Shown here in pieces: positions 8,405 to 17,774 of a DNA stretch of 64,000 nt. A program made the position numbers and the translations under genes. The stretch's first letter is position 1, and every line of letters begins with the position of its first letter. A model generated the notes under the pieces. The model ran no database searches. It was not told the DNA's origin and saw nothing but the letters and a program-made list of their open reading frames with translations. Source of the DNA: Mesorhizobium sp. GTDB taxonomy: Bacteria; Pseudomonadota; Alphaproteobacteria; Rhizobiales; Rhizobiaceae. The stretch is from assembly GCA_004017535.1 (NCBI GenBank), contig SAJS01000005.1:1-64000 (forward strand). The letters run 5' to 3'.

Positions 8405-8471
8405 GAGCTTTTGTCCAGGTTGGATCAACCATCCAGGACTTCCGTATCTTAGGTTTCGTGGCTATCTATGA

Positions 8472-8499
8472 GATGCGTCGCACGCCAGTGCGGCGCATC
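8472..8499 (+). other. Stem-loop between rpoZ and rsh
   Basis: GATGCGTCGCAC (8472-8483) pairs with GTGCGGCGCATC (8488-8499) over 12 bases with one wobble pair and a 4-base loop. It lies 30 bases before the rsh start. No T-run follows. It could be a weak terminator after rpoZ, an RNA processing site, or a leader structure affecting rsh translation. Confidence 0.5.
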
Positions 8500-8528
8500 A
8501 ATCATTTCAGCACCGCGAGATCCCGCCC

Positions 8529-10760
8529 ATGATGCGTCAGTATGAGCTTGTCGAGCGCGTGCAGCGCTACAAGCCTGACGTCAACGAGGCGCTGCTCAAC
8601 AAGGCTTACGTCTATGCCATGCAGAAGCATGGCCACCAGAAGCGCGCCTCGGGCGATCCCTATTTCTCGCATCCCCTCGAAGTCGCCGCCATCCTGACCG
8701 AGATGCATATGGACGAGGCGACCATCGCCGTTGCCCTGCTGCATGACACGATCGAGGACACGACCGCGACCAGGGCCGAGATCGACGAGCTCTTCGGCCC
8801 CGAAATGGGCAAGCTTGTCGAGGGCCTTACCAAGCTGAAGAAGCTCGACCTCGTCTCCAAGAAGGCCGAGCAGGCGGAGAACCTGCGCAAGCTCCTGCTC
8901 GCGATCTCGGAGGATATCCGCGTCCTTCTGGTCAAGCTTGCCGACCGCCTGCACAACATGCGCACGCTCGACCATATGCCCGAGTCCAAGCGCCTGCGCA
9001 TCGCCGAGGAGACGATGGACATCTATGCGCCGCTCGCCGGCCGCATGGGCATGCAGGGCATGCGCGAGGAACTCGAGGAAATCGCCTTCCGCTACATCAA
9101 TCCGGAGGCCTATCGCGCCGTCACCGCGAGGCTTGCCGAGATTTTCGAGCGCAACAAGGGCGTCCTGCAGGAGATCGAGACGGCGCTGTCCGGCCTGTTC
9201 GAGAAACACGCCATCAAGGCGAGCGTGAAGAGCCGGCAGAAGAAGCCATGGTCGGTGTTCCGAAAAATGGAGGCCAAGGCGCTCTCCTTCGAGCAGCTCT
9301 CCGACATCTTCGGCTTTCGCGTCGTCGTCGATTCGGTCGACGACTGCTACCGCGCGCTTGGCGCCATCCACACCACCTGGTCGATGGTGCCCGGCCGCTT
9401 CAAGGACTACATCTCGACGCCCAAGCAGAACGACTACCGCTCGATCCACACCACCATCGTCGGCCCGTCGCGCCAGCGCGTCGAATTGCAGATCCGCACC
9501 AAGGAGATGAACAAGATCGCCGAATACGGCGTCGCCGCCCATTCGATCTACAAGGATACCGGCGGCAAGATGAACGGCGCCGGCCATGCGATCTCCAAAG
9601 AGACCAACGCCTATGCCTGGCTCAGGCGCACCATCGAGCAGCTGGCCGAGGGCGACAATCCGGAGGACTTCCTCGAGAACACCAAGCTGGAGCTGTTCCA
9701 GGACCAGGTCTTCTGCTTCACGCCCAAAGGCATGCTGATCGCGCTGCCGCGCGGCGCCACGCCGATCGACTTCGCCTATGCCGTCCACACCGATGTCGGC
9801 GACACCTGCGTCGGCGCCAAGGTCAATGGCCGCATCATGCCGCTGATGACCGAGTTGAAGAATGGCGACGAGGTCGAGATCATCCGCTCCAAGGCGCAGG
9901 TGCCGCCCGCCGCCTGGGAATCGGTCGTGGTCACCGGCAAGGCGCGCGCCGCCATCCGCCGCGCCACCAAGAACGCGATCCGCAAGCAATATTCGGGCCT
10001 CGGCGCCCGCATCCTCGAACGCGCCTTCGAGCGCGCCGGCAAGACCTTCACCAAGGAGAGCCTGAAGCCGGTTCTGCACCGGCTGGCGCGCAAGGACATC
10101 GAGGACGTGCTGGCCTCCGTCGGTCGCGGCGAGCTGAGCTCCACCGACGTCATGAAAGCGGTCTTCCCCGACTATAAGGACGAGCGCGTCACGGTCGCGC
10201 CGCCCAAGCAGCGCGAGGAAGGCTGGTCCAAGATCCGCAACGCCGCCGGCATGCTGTTCCAGATGCCCGGCACGCGGGCCGCGCGGAAGGACAAGGACCA
10301 GCCGCGCGACGGCGCGGTGCCGATCCGCGGCGTGCGCGGCGACCTGCCGGTGCGCTTCGCGCCGGAAGGTGCCGTGCCCGGCGACCGCATCGTCGGCATC
10401 ATCCAGCCCGGGACCGGCATCACCATCTATCCGATCCAGTCGCCGGCGCTGCAGGCCTTCGACGACCAGCCCGAGCGCTGGATCGACGTGCGCTGGGATA
10501 TCGACGAGCGCACCAAGGAGCGTTTCCCGGCGCGCATCTCGGTCACCGCCATCAATGCGCCGGGTTCGTTGGCCGACATCGCCCAGGTGGTGGCGTCCAA
10601 CGACGCCAACATCCACACGCTGTCCATGATACGCACGGCACCCGATTTCACCGAGATGCTGATCGATCTCGAGGTCTGGGACCTGAAGCATCTCAACCGG
10701 CTGCTGTCGCAGCTCAAGGACAATTCGAGCGTCAGCGACGCGCGGCGCGTGAATGGCTAG
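8529..10760 (+). CDS. rsh: Bifunctional (p)ppGpp synthetase/hydrolase (RelA/SpoT homologue)
   Basis: This enzyme makes and breaks the stringent-response alarmone. The 743-residue protein has all domains in order. The HD hydrolase domain (about 25-180) has an intact HD pair in ALLHDTIEDT, and the synthetase domain (about 240-370) has RFKDYISTPKQNDYRS and VELQIRTKEM. A TGS domain follows near 395-455, with a C-terminal ACT domain near 665-740. The RFKD loop (RxKD rather than ExDD) is the form found in bifunctional enzymes. Single bifunctional Rsh proteins are usual in Rhizobiales. It is followed 23 bases later by pyrE. Confidence 0.96.
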   Translation: MMRQYELVERVQRYKPDVNEALLNKAYVYAMQKHGHQKRASGDPYFSHPLEVAAILTEMHMDEATIAVALLHDTIEDTTATRAEIDELFGPEMGKLVEGLTKLKKLDLVSKKAEQAENLRKLLLAISEDIRVLLVKLADRLHNMRTLDHMPESKRLRIAEETMDIYAPLAGRMGMQGMREELEEIAFRYINPEAYRAVTARLAEIFERNKGVLQEIETALSGLFEKHAIKASVKSRQKKPWSVFRKMEAKALSFEQLSDIFGFRVVVDSVDDCYRALGAIHTTWSMVPGRFKDYISTPKQNDYRSIHTTIVGPSRQRVELQIRTKEMNKIAEYGVAAHSIYKDTGGKMNGAGHAISKETNAYAWLRRTIEQLAEGDNPEDFLENTKLELFQDQVFCFTPKGMLIALPRGATPIDFAYAVHTDVGDTCVGAKVNGRIMPLMTELKNGDEVEIIRSKAQVPPAAWESVVVTGKARAAIRRATKNAIRKQYSGLGARILERAFERAGKTFTKESLKPVLHRLARKDIEDVLASVGRGELSSTDVMKAVFPDYKDERVTVAPPKQREEGWSKIRNAAGMLFQMPGTRAARKDKDQPRDGAVPIRGVRGDLPVRFAPEGAVPGDRIVGIIQPGTGITIYPIQSPALQAFDDQPERWIDVRWDIDERTKERFPARISVTAINAPGSLADIAQVVASNDANIHTLSMIRTAPDFTEMLIDLEVWDLKHLNRLLSQLKDNSSVSDARRVNG

Positions 10761-10783
10761 ATGAAGATTGAACGGGGGACGAC

Positions 10784-11362
10784 ATGAACACTGACGAAGT
10801 GCTGGGCATCTTCCGCGAGGCCGGCGCCGTTCTCGAAGGTCATTTCATCCTCACGTCCGGCCTGCGCAGCCCGGTCTTCCTCCAGAAGGCCCGCGTCTTC
10901 ATGCATGCCGACAAGACCGAGCGCCTGTGCAAGGCGCTGGCCGAGAAGATCCGCAAGGCGGTGCCCGGAAAGATCGACTATGTCGTCGGTCCGGCCATCG
11001 GCGGCCTGATCCCGGCCTATGAAACCTCGCGCCACCTCGGCGCGCCGGCCATCTGGGTCGAGCGGGAAGGGGGCGAGTTCAGGCTGCGCCGCTTCGAGAT
11101 CGCCAAAGGCTCGCGCGTCGTCATCGTCGAGGACATCGTCACCACCGGCCTGTCGATCCGCGAGACCATCGACTGCCTGCGCGAGATCGGCGCCGAGGTC
11201 GTAGCGGCCGCCTGCATCATCGACCGCTCGGCCGGCAAGACCGATGTCGGCGTGCCGCTGATCGCGCTTGCCGAATATGAGGTGCCGGCCTATCCGCCCG
11301 ACCGTCTGCCGCCCGAGCTCGCCGCCATCCCCGCTATCAAGCCGGGAAGCCGCAACATCTGA
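10784..11362 (+). CDS. pyrE: Orotate phosphoribosyltransferase
   Basis: PyrE joins orotate to PRPP to give orotidine monophosphate, the fifth step of pyrimidine synthesis. The 192-residue protein has the PRPP loop [13 protein letters not shown] and the N-terminal [17 protein letters not shown]. It resembles the bacterial form with an internal hydrophobic [11 protein letters not shown] segment. A GGGGGA ribosome site lies just before the ATG. The gene follows rsh closely and is followed 10 bases later by a VOC gene. A dihydroorotase gene occurs at 31566-32897 but is not linked. Confidence 0.96.
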   Translation: MNTDEVLGIFREAGAVLEGHFILTSGLRSPVFLQKARVFMHADKTERLCKALAEKIRKAVPGKIDYVVGPAIGGLIPAYETSRHLGAPAIWVEREGGEFRLRRFEIAKGSRVVIVEDIVTTGLSIRETIDCLREIGAEVVAAACIIDRSAGKTDVGVPLIALAEYEVPAYPPDRLPPELAAIPAIKPGSRNI

Positions 11363-11372
11363 GGCCTCTACA

Positions 11373-11753
11373 ATGATCGCCGGGATCGACCATTTCGTGC
11401 TGACGGTCCGCTCGGTCGAAGCGACCTGTGCATTCTACCAGCGCGTGCTCGACATGCGGCGCCTGGACGAGCCGAACCGGCCGACCGCGCTTCTGTTCGG
11501 TTCGCAGAAGATCAACCTGCATGAGGTCGGCCGTACTTTCGAGCCGAAGGCGAAGGCGCCGACGCCGGGTTCCGGCGATTTCTGCCTTGTGGCGGCGGTG
11601 CCGCTTGCCGAAGTCCAGGCCAGCTTGCAAGCCAATGGCGTGGCGGTCGAAGTCGGTCCGGTCGAACGCACCGGCGCGCGCGGGCCGATGATGTCGGTCT
11701 ATTTCCGCGATCCCGACGGCAATCTGGTCGAGGTCAGCGAATACCGGTCATAG
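11373..11753 (+). CDS. VOC superfamily (glyoxalase-fold) protein
   Basis: The 126-residue protein has the two beta-alpha-beta-beta-beta modules of the vicinal oxygen chelate fold. It begins MIAGIDHFVLTVRSVEAT and ends FRDPDGNLVEVSEY, with His and Glu at the usual metal positions. The enzyme class could be lyase, dioxygenase or fosfomycin-resistance-like; nothing in the sequence decides this. The ATG at 11373 lies 10 bases after pyrE, so it is probably read with pyrE. Confidence 0.88.
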   Translation: MIAGIDHFVLTVRSVEATCAFYQRVLDMRRLDEPNRPTALLFGSQKINLHEVGRTFEPKAKAPTPGSGDFCLVAAVPLAEVQASLQANGVAVEVGPVERTGARGPMMSVYFRDPDGNLVEVSEYRS

Positions 11754-11782
11754 ACTTGGCCAGCCCAAATTCGAAAGCTCAC

Positions 11783-12193
11783 ATGGCGACAAGCTTCAAT
11801 CCCTCCGAAATCTGGCAGCCATTCGGCGCTTTCTCCATGCTGAAGATCCAAGGGGTGGGCCAAATCGTCCATCTCAAGGGACAGGTTTCGCTCGACAAGG
11901 AAGGGCAAGTCGTCGGCAAGAACGATATGCCGGCACAGGTCCGCAAAACGTTGGAGAATATTCAGGCCGTTCTGGCGTCCGTTGGCGGCACGATGGCCGA
12001 CATCATATCCTTGACCCAGTACGCCACGGACATACAGAAGTTCATGGCCGCAGGGGAAATTCGCAAGCAGTTTTTCGCTGAGCCATTTCCAGTTACGACC
12101 ACTGTAGAGGTCGTTCGCCTCTATCATCCCGACCTGTTGATCGAGATCACGGCGACCGCGGAAATCCCTCATGACCGCTTCAGGCGGCCGTAG
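11783..12193 (+). CDS. RidA/YjgF family protein
   Basis: RidA-type proteins are small trimeric deaminases acting on reactive enamine/imine intermediates, although many relatives have other roles. The 136-residue protein includes GQVSLDKEGQVVG, VRKTLENIQAVLASVGG and PVTTTVEVVRLYHPDLLIEI. The usual RidA signature ends with a catalytic Arg before a Cys/Val stretch. Here the aligned region is diverged, so activity is uncertain. Its bases look less GC-rich than the neighbouring core genes. Together with its position inside a conserved core cluster, this suggests a later insertion. An upstream TTG at 11756 is an alternative start. Confidence 0.82.
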   Translation: MATSFNPSEIWQPFGAFSMLKIQGVGQIVHLKGQVSLDKEGQVVGKNDMPAQVRKTLENIQAVLASVGGTMADIISLTQYATDIQKFMAAGEIRKQFFAEPFPVTTTVEVVRLYHPDLLIEITATAEIPHDRFRRP

Positions 12194-12523
12194 GACTTTT
12201 CAAGACAGACTACGCGACGTTTGGCTGGCTGTACCGCTGCTGCGGTCGGATGAGAGCCGCTGAACCGATGCGCAATCTATCAGTCGATCCCGCCGCCGCC
12301 GTCATCGTGCGGACGGCCATGTTGTCTTTCTTTCCTCAGTTTCGCCAGAATGCGGGCCTTGTTACAGCCTGCGGCAGACAATCGCGGCGGCGTTTCGTTG
12401 TTGTGCGGCCTTGCCGTCGCTATATCAGAGACTTGTTGCCTTTCTGCGCCCTCGAAGCGCAAGATATGTCGGCGCTTCCCGGTGGGCAGGGGCAGCGCGT
12501 GTTGGACCGGGAACTGGAACAGA
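12194..12523. other. Gene-free region upstream of the DUF2062 gene
   Basis: About 330 bases with no convincing reading frame. Small open frames here have codon composition unlike the real genes around them and no family resemblance. It probably holds the promoter of the DUF2062-acpS-lepB-rnc-era operon, but I cannot identify a -35/-10 pair. Confidence 0.55.
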
Positions 12524-13111
12524 GTGCTTTTTCGACGCCGAGAGCCTGATGGCCTCCTTGAGCGGGTGCGTACTTATCTATGGCCGCGCCGCTCGTTCTC
12601 GCGTTCCGTGCAATATTTCTCCAAGCGCATCCTGCGGCTGAAGGCGACGCCGCATTCCGTTGCCGCGGGCGTGGCGGCGGGTGTTTTTGCGTCCTTCTTC
12701 CCGCTTGGCGTCCATTTCGTGGTTGCCGCGGTGCTTTGCTGGATGATCGCCGGCAATCTGGTCGCGGCGGCGCTCGGCGCCGTGTTTTTCGGCAATCCGC
12801 TGACCTCTCCGCTGCTGTGGGGCGCATCGTGGGAAACCGGCAAACTGATCCTGCGTCAGCATTTGCCGAGGCATGGGCCGCCCGAGCATCTCGGTGAAAT
12901 GATGCACAAGCTCTCCTTCGACAAGCTCTGGGCACCCGTTCTGGAGCCGATGCTGATCGGTGCGGTGCTGCTTGGCCTGATCTTCGGCCTCCTGTTCTAC
13001 GGCGTCACGCGCTGGGGCATGACCGTGTTTCGCGAGCGGCGCAGGAAGCGCATGGCCGAGCGCGCTGAGAAGAAGTTGCGGCAGGGCGGACGGGAAATGC
13101 CGGCACAATGA
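12524..13111 (+). CDS. DUF2062 domain membrane protein
   Basis: The 195-residue protein has the DUF2062 pattern [18 protein letters not shown]...HFVVAAVLC followed by [17 protein letters not shown] and a second hydrophobic hairpin near the end. It is an inner-membrane protein of unknown function. I chose the GTG at 12524 because the protein then starts [10 protein letters not shown], as I recall for alphaproteobacterial relatives. The stop overlaps the acpS start by four bases (ATGA), placing it at the head of the acpS-lepB-rnc-era operon. Confidence 0.85.
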   Translation: MLFRRREPDGLLERVRTYLWPRRSFSRSVQYFSKRILRLKATPHSVAAGVAAGVFASFFPLGVHFVVAAVLCWMIAGNLVAAALGAVFFGNPLTSPLLWGASWETGKLILRQHLPRHGPPEHLGEMMHKLSFDKLWAPVLEPMLIGAVLLGLIFGLLFYGVTRWGMTVFRERRRKRMAERAEKKLRQGGREMPAQ

Positions 13112-13521
13112 TCATCGGCATCGGCAGCGACCTCATCGACATCAGACGCATCGAGAAATCGCTGGAGCGGCACGGCCAGCGCTTCGTCCAGCGCATCTAC
13201 ACCGAGGTCGAGCAGGCCAAGTCGGAAAGACGCGCCGCCCGCGCGGCTTCCTACGCCAAGCGCTTCGCCGCCAAGGAGGCCTGTGCCAAGGCGCTGGGCA
13301 CCGGCATGGCCGAGGGCGTGTTCTGGCGCGACATGGGCGTGGTCAACCTGCCGAGCGGCGCGCCGACCATGGCGCTGACAGGCGGCGCCGCCGCCAGGCT
13401 GGAGAAGATACTGCCGAAGGGCCACCGGGCGCTGATCCATCTCACCATCACCGATGATTTTCCGCTTGCTCAAGCCTTTGTGATTATCGAGGCGGTGCCC
13501 GCCGAACAAGCGCCACATTGA
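13108..13521 (+). CDS. acpS: Holo-[acyl-carrier-protein] synthase
   Basis: AcpS transfers the 4'-phosphopantetheine group of coenzyme A to a serine of acyl carrier protein. The 137-residue protein has the family signature [14 protein letters not shown] at its start with the metal-binding Asp, and [14 protein letters not shown] with the second acidic position. It overlaps the DUF2062 gene by four bases and is followed by lepB, the usual order in alphaproteobacteria. Confidence 0.95.
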   Translation: MIIGIGSDLIDIRRIEKSLERHGQRFVQRIYTEVEQAKSERRAARAASYAKRFAAKEACAKALGTGMAEGVFWRDMGVVNLPSGAPTMALTGGAAARLEKILPKGHRALIHLTITDDFPLAQAFVIIEAVPAEQAPH

Positions 13522-13600
13522 TTCCATCTGACCACGAGCGGCATGACGTTGCTCAGCGCGCGCCGAGACTCTATACCAACATCGCACAATCGAGGACGAC

Positions 13601-14350
13601 ATGAGCGTGGCTGAAAAATCGCAGAAGAAATCCGGCGGGCTTGGGGAGACCTTTTCCGTCATCATCCAGGCTCTGCTGCTCGCGCTCGTCATCCGCACGC
13701 TGCTCTTCCAGCCTTTCTCCATCCCGTCCGGCTCGATGCGGCCGACGCTGCTCGAAGGCGACTATCTCTTCGTCACCAAATGGGCCTATGGCTATTCGCG
13801 CTATTCGCTGCCGTTCGGCCCCGATATCTTTTCCGGCCGCATCTGGGGCTCGGAGCCCAAGCGCGGCGACGTGGTGGTGTTCAAGTTCCCGCCGGATCCC
13901 TCGGTCGACTACATCAAGCGCGTCATCGGCCTGCCCGGCGACAAGATCCAGATGAAGGACGGCCAGCTCTTCATCAACGACGTCGGCGTGCCGCGCGTGA
14001 AGACCGGCCAGATCGAAAATCCCGACATCACCGAAGTGCCTCAGCCCGTCGACGTCTATCGCGAGACGCTGCCGAACGGTGTCAGCTACGACACGCTCGA
14101 CCTGACGCCCAATTCGATCGGCGACAACACCCGCGAATGGACCGTGCCGCCCGGCCACTATTTCATGATGGGCGACAACCGCGACAATTCCTCCGACAGC
14201 CGCTTCACCGTCGGCTTTGTTCCTGCCGAAAACCTGGTCGGCCGCGCCAACCTCATCTTCTTCTCGATCGCCGGCAAGGCAAGCCCGCTCGAGATCTGGA
14301 AGTGGCCGTCGCTGATGCGTGCCGATCGCCTGTTCCATTTCGTCCACTAG
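13601..14350 (+). CDS. lepB: Signal peptidase I
   Basis: LepB removes Sec and Tat signal peptides at the outer face of the inner membrane. The 249-residue protein has an N-terminal membrane helix (about 18-38), the catalytic serine in PSGSMRPTL, the catalytic lysine in YIKRVIGLPGDK, and the conserved MGDNRDNSSDSR box. It should process the exported proteins of this window, such as the DUF680 and TPR proteins. It is four bases upstream of rnc. Confidence 0.96.
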   Translation: MSVAEKSQKKSGGLGETFSVIIQALLLALVIRTLLFQPFSIPSGSMRPTLLEGDYLFVTKWAYGYSRYSLPFGPDIFSGRIWGSEPKRGDVVVFKFPPDPSVDYIKRVIGLPGDKIQMKDGQLFINDVGVPRVKTGQIENPDITEVPQPVDVYRETLPNGVSYDTLDLTPNSIGDNTREWTVPPGHYFMMGDNRDNSSDSRFTVGFVPAENLVGRANLIFFSIAGKASPLEIWKWPSLMRADRLFHFVH

Positions 14351-14354
14351 AGCG

Positions 14355-15071
14355 ATGGCGGCCAGCAAGCGTTTGACCGCCGATGCCCTTGCCGAGGCGC
14401 TTGCCCCGCGCACCGGCCATGCCTTCGCCGATCGCCAGCGTCTGCAGCGGGCGCTGACCCATGCCAGCGCGCGTTCGACCCATGCCGGCGTCGACTACGA
14501 GCGTTTCGAGTTCCTGGGCGACCGCGTTCTCGGCCTTGTCGTCGCCGACATGCTGCTCGCGGCCTTTCCAGATGCAGCCGAGGGCGAGCTGTCGCTGCGT
14601 CTCAACGCGCTGGTCAATGCCGAGGCGCTCTCCGACATCGCCGAGGAGATCGGCCTGCCCGAGCTGATCCGCGCCGGCTCCGATGTGCGCAATCTCGACG
14701 GGCGCAAGCGCACCAATCTGCGCGCCGACGCGCTGGAATCGCTGATTGCCGTGCTTTACCTGGATGGTGGCCTCGAGGCGGCGCGCGCGTTCATCCACCG
14801 CTATTGGCAGCCGCGCTCGCAGGCGATCGGCGCAGCGCGGCGCGACGCCAAGACCGAATTGCAGGAATGGGCGCACCAGGCCGCGGCCGGCGCCGTGCCG
14901 GCCTACCGCGTCGACGGCCGCGAGGGACCGGACCACGACCCGCTGTTCACCGTCAGCGTCAAGGTCGGCTCATTTGCTCCGGCGACCGGCAGCGGCCGCT
15001 CCAAGCGCGAGGCCGAGCAGGCCGCGGCGGCTACTCTTTTGCTGCGCGAAGGCGTATGGAGCGCGGCATGA
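14355..15071 (+). CDS. rnc: Ribonuclease III
   Basis: RNase III cuts double-stranded RNA and processes rRNA precursors. The 238-residue protein has the signature FEFLGDRVLGLVVADML and the second acidic site in ESLIAVLYLDGG in the nuclease domain (about 15-145), followed by a C-terminal double-stranded RNA binding domain with KTELQEWAHQ and GSGRSKREAEQAAA. The ATG at 14355, just after lepB, gives a normal N-terminus. The stop overlaps the era start as ATGA. Confidence 0.97.
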   Translation: MAASKRLTADALAEALAPRTGHAFADRQRLQRALTHASARSTHAGVDYERFEFLGDRVLGLVVADMLLAAFPDAAEGELSLRLNALVNAEALSDIAEEIGLPELIRAGSDVRNLDGRKRTNLRADALESLIAVLYLDGGLEAARAFIHRYWQPRSQAIGAARRDAKTELQEWAHQAAAGAVPAYRVDGREGPDHDPLFTVSVKVGSFAPATGSGRSKREAEQAAAATLLLREGVWSAA

Positions 15072-15988
15072 CAGAAAATGAAACCCCTGAAGTTCCCGCG
15101 ACGCGCTCCGGCTTCGTCGCGCTGATCGGCGCGCCCAACGCCGGCAAGTCGACGTTGGTCAACCAGCTGGTCGGCGCCAAGGTGTCGATCGTCACGCATA
15201 AGGTGCAGACTACCCGCGCCATCGTGCGCGGCATCGCCACTCATGACAACGCGCAGATCGTCTTCGTCGACACGCCAGGCATCTTCAAGCCGAAGCGGCG
15301 GCTGGACACCGCGATGGTGACGACCGCCTGGGGCGGCGCCAAGGATGCCGATGTCGTGGTGCTTCTGATCGACGCCGAGCGCGGCATCAAGGGCGATGCC
15401 GACGCCATCCTCGACCGGCTGAAGGACGTCCGCCAGCCGATGCTGCTCGTCCTCAACAAGGTCGACCGCGTCAAGCCAGAGACGCTTCTCGCGCTGGCCG
15501 CGACCGCGAACGAGCGCGTGCCGTTCAAGCGCACCTTCATGGTCTCCGCGCTCACCGGCTCCGGCTGCAAGGACCTGCTCGGCTATCTCGCCGAGACCTT
15601 GCCCGCCGGCCCCTGGTACTATCCGGAGGACCAGATCTCCGACCTGCCGATGCGCCAGCTCGCGGCCGAGATCACGCGTGAAAAACTATATCTGCGGCTG
15701 CACCAGGAGCTTCCCTATTCTTCGCATATCGAGACCGAGAAATGGGAAGAGAAGAAGGACGGCTCGGTGCGCATCGAGCAGGTCATCTATGTCGAGCGCG
15801 ACAGCCAGAAGAAGATCGTGCTTGGCCACAAGGGCGAGACGATCCGCGCCATCGGCCAGGCCGCGCGGATGGAGATCGCCGAAATCCTCGAGCAGAAGGT
15901 GCACCTTTTCCTGTTCGTCAAGGTGCGCGAGAACTGGGGCGACGACCCCGAGCGCTACCGCGAGATGGGGCTGGAGTTTCCCCATTGA
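15068..15988 (+). CDS. era: GTPase Era
   Basis: Era is a GTP-dependent 30S assembly factor that binds the 3' end of 16S rRNA. The 306-residue protein has the P-loop GAPNAGKST, switch and G3 box VDTPGIF, G4 box LNKVDRV, and a C-terminal KH domain with KKIVLGHKGETIRAIG. The start at 15068 overlaps the rnc stop. A longer open frame upstream is only the shadow of rnc. The operon then carries a phosphotransferase gene before recO. Confidence 0.97.
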   Translation: MTENETPEVPATRSGFVALIGAPNAGKSTLVNQLVGAKVSIVTHKVQTTRAIVRGIATHDNAQIVFVDTPGIFKPKRRLDTAMVTTAWGGAKDADVVVLLIDAERGIKGDADAILDRLKDVRQPMLLVLNKVDRVKPETLLALAATANERVPFKRTFMVSALTGSGCKDLLGYLAETLPAGPWYYPEDQISDLPMRQLAAEITREKLYLRLHQELPYSSHIETEKWEEKKDGSVRIEQVIYVERDSQKKIVLGHKGETIRAIGQAARMEIAEILEQKVHLFLFVKVRENWGDDPERYREMGLEFPH

Positions 15989-16024
15989 TGCTTGTCGCCT
16001 AGAAGGTCCGTAAGGGTCTGCGAC

Positions 16025-16918
16025 ATGCATAGTCCAGAGATCACGATCGATACAGGTCTCGTGCGACGGCTGGTCGACACGCAGTTTCCGCGATGGCTGG
16101 ACCTGCCGGTCAGTCCGGTCGCTTTCGGCGGCTGGGACAACCGCACTTTTCATCTTGGCGACGAGATGACGGTCCGACTGCCGAGCGCGGCCGCCTATTC
16201 GCTGCAGGTCGAGAAGGAGCAGCGCTGGCTACCGAAACTGGCACCCCTACTGCCGCTGCCGATTCCGACGCCGCTGGCCATGGGCGAACCGGCCGAAGGC
16301 TACCCCTGGCATTGGTCGATCTATCGCTGGATCGAGGGCGAGACGGCCAAGAGCGGCCGCATCGCCGATCTCAACGTCTTCGCCGTTTCGCTCGCCGATT
16401 TCCTTGTCGCATTGAGGGGCATCGATCCGACGGACGGGCCTGCGCCCGGCCAGCACAATTTCCACCGCGGCGGGCCGCTGACCGTCTATGACGGCGAGGC
16501 GAGGCAGGCCATCGCCGCGCTTGAACGGCGGATCGACGCACAAGCCGCCACGACCGTCTGGGAAGCCGCACTTGCCGCCACCTGGTCTGGCTCTCCGGTC
16601 TGGTTTCATGGCGATGTCGCCTCGGGCAATCTTCTGGTCGAGGACGGCCGCCTGAGCGCCGTCATCGATTTCGGCACCTCGGGCGTCGGCGATCCATCCT
16701 GCGATCTGGCGATCGCGTGGACCTTCTTCGAAGGCGAAAGCCGGGAGGCCTTCCGCGCCCGCATCGCCGCCGACGACGCCACCTGGGCGCGCGGCCGCGG
16801 CTGGGCGCTGTGGAAGGCGCTGATCACCGTCGCCGGCCACGACGCCAACCAGGCCGAGGCGGATAGGCAGCGCCACGTGATCGACGAGGTGCTTGCCGAT
16901 CATTGCCGCTGGGCCTGA
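16025..16918 (+). CDS. Aminoglycoside phosphotransferase (APH) family protein
   Basis: The 297-residue protein has a protein-kinase-like APH fold: the catalytic loop FHGDVASGNLLV with its Asp and Asn, then the metal-binding VIDFGTSGVGDPSCDLA. The N-terminal lobe contains GGWDNRTFHLGDEMTVRLP. Members phosphorylate aminoglycosides, macrolides, choline, homoserine and other small molecules; the substrate here is unknown and resistance should not be assumed. It sits between era and reco, a place where those two genes are usually adjacent. An upstream start at 15992 is possible but less like the family. Confidence 0.87.
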   Translation: MHSPEITIDTGLVRRLVDTQFPRWLDLPVSPVAFGGWDNRTFHLGDEMTVRLPSAAAYSLQVEKEQRWLPKLAPLLPLPIPTPLAMGEPAEGYPWHWSIYRWIEGETAKSGRIADLNVFAVSLADFLVALRGIDPTDGPAPGQHNFHRGGPLTVYDGEARQAIAALERRIDAQAATTVWEAALAATWSGSPVWFHGDVASGNLLVEDGRLSAVIDFGTSGVGDPSCDLAIAWTFFEGESREAFRARIAADDATWARGRGWALWKALITVAGHDANQAEADRQRHVIDEVLADHCRWA

Positions 16919-17003
16919 CACGGAAACAGAGAATGTCAGCACAGATCGAGCCCGGCGTGTCGAAACCTTGATTTCGCCCCGCAACGGGTGAAAAGCTCGA
17001 TCC

Positions 17004-17774
17004 ATGGAATGGCGCGACGAGGGAATCGTTCTCGGCACCCGCAGGCATGGCGAAACCAGCGCCATCCTCGAGGTGATGACGCGCACCCATGGCCGCCATC
17101 TTGGCCTTGTGCGGGGAGGGCGCTCGCGCAAGCAGCAGCCGGTGCTGCAGCCCGGCAACCGCGTCGACCTTCTGTGGCGGGCGAGGCTCGATGAGCATCT
17201 CGGCGTCTTCCAGGCCGAGGCGATCGAGATGAATGCCGCGCGGCTGATGGACAGCGCGGTCGCCGTCTATGGCCTGCAGACCATGGCCGCGCATCTGAGG
17301 CTCCTGCCGGAGCGCGACGCCCATGGCGGCCTCTACGAGGCCCTTGCCGTGATGATCTCCCATCTGGGCGATGCCGATGCGGCGGGCGAGCTGGTGGCGC
17401 GCTTCGAGCTGCTCATCCTCGACGAACTGGGCTTCGGCCTCGACCTCAGCCAATGCGCGGCGACCGGCACAAGGCAGGATCTCGCCTATGTCTCGCCGAA
17501 ATCCGGACGCGCCGTGTCGCGCGAAGCCGGCTCGCCCTGGCATGACAAGATGCTTGCGCTGCCGGCCTTTCTGCAGCGCGGCTCCGGCCTGCGCGCCGAT
17601 GCGGCGGCACTGGAAGACGCCTTCCGGCTGAGCGGCTTCTTCTTCACCCGCCATGTCTACGAGCCGCGCGGCCTCGAGCCGCCCGACGCCCGCGCCGGCT
17701 TCCTCGCCGCGCTGCGCCGGCATCATGCGGCGATGAAGGCGGTTGGTGAGGCCGGGAGCGGGGCAGACGCCTAG
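17004..17774 (+). CDS. recO: DNA repair protein RecO
   Basis: RecO works with RecF and RecR to load RecA on gapped single-stranded DNA. The 256-residue protein starts [17 protein letters not shown], the typical N-terminal OB-fold opening, and has [16 protein letters not shown] and a helical C-terminal domain. The usual zinc-binding cysteines of some RecO proteins are reduced: only one Cys (SQCAATG) is seen, as in other alphaproteobacteria. The 3' end overlaps the convergent NUDIX gene by four bases. Confidence 0.93.
   Translation: MEWRDEGIVLGTRRHGETSAILEVMTRTHGRHLGLVRGGRSRKQQPVLQPGNRVDLLWRARLDEHLGVFQAEAIEMNAARLMDSAVAVYGLQTMAAHLRLLPERDAHGGLYEALAVMISHLGDADAAGELVARFELLILDELGFGLDLSQCAATGTRQDLAYVSPKSGRAVSREAGSPWHDKMLALPAFLQRGSGLRADAAALEDAFRLSGFFFTRHVYEPRGLEPPDARAGFLAALRRHHAAMKAVGEAGSGADA

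Noticed and set aside
8502-10691. Long minus-strand open frame opposite rsh
   Set aside because: Shadow of a high-GC gene; the plus strand carries all RelA/SpoT motifs.
12250-12549. Small plus-strand open frame before the DUF2062 gene
   Set aside because: No recognisable domain, no good ribosome site and it overlaps the GTG start region of a better supported gene.
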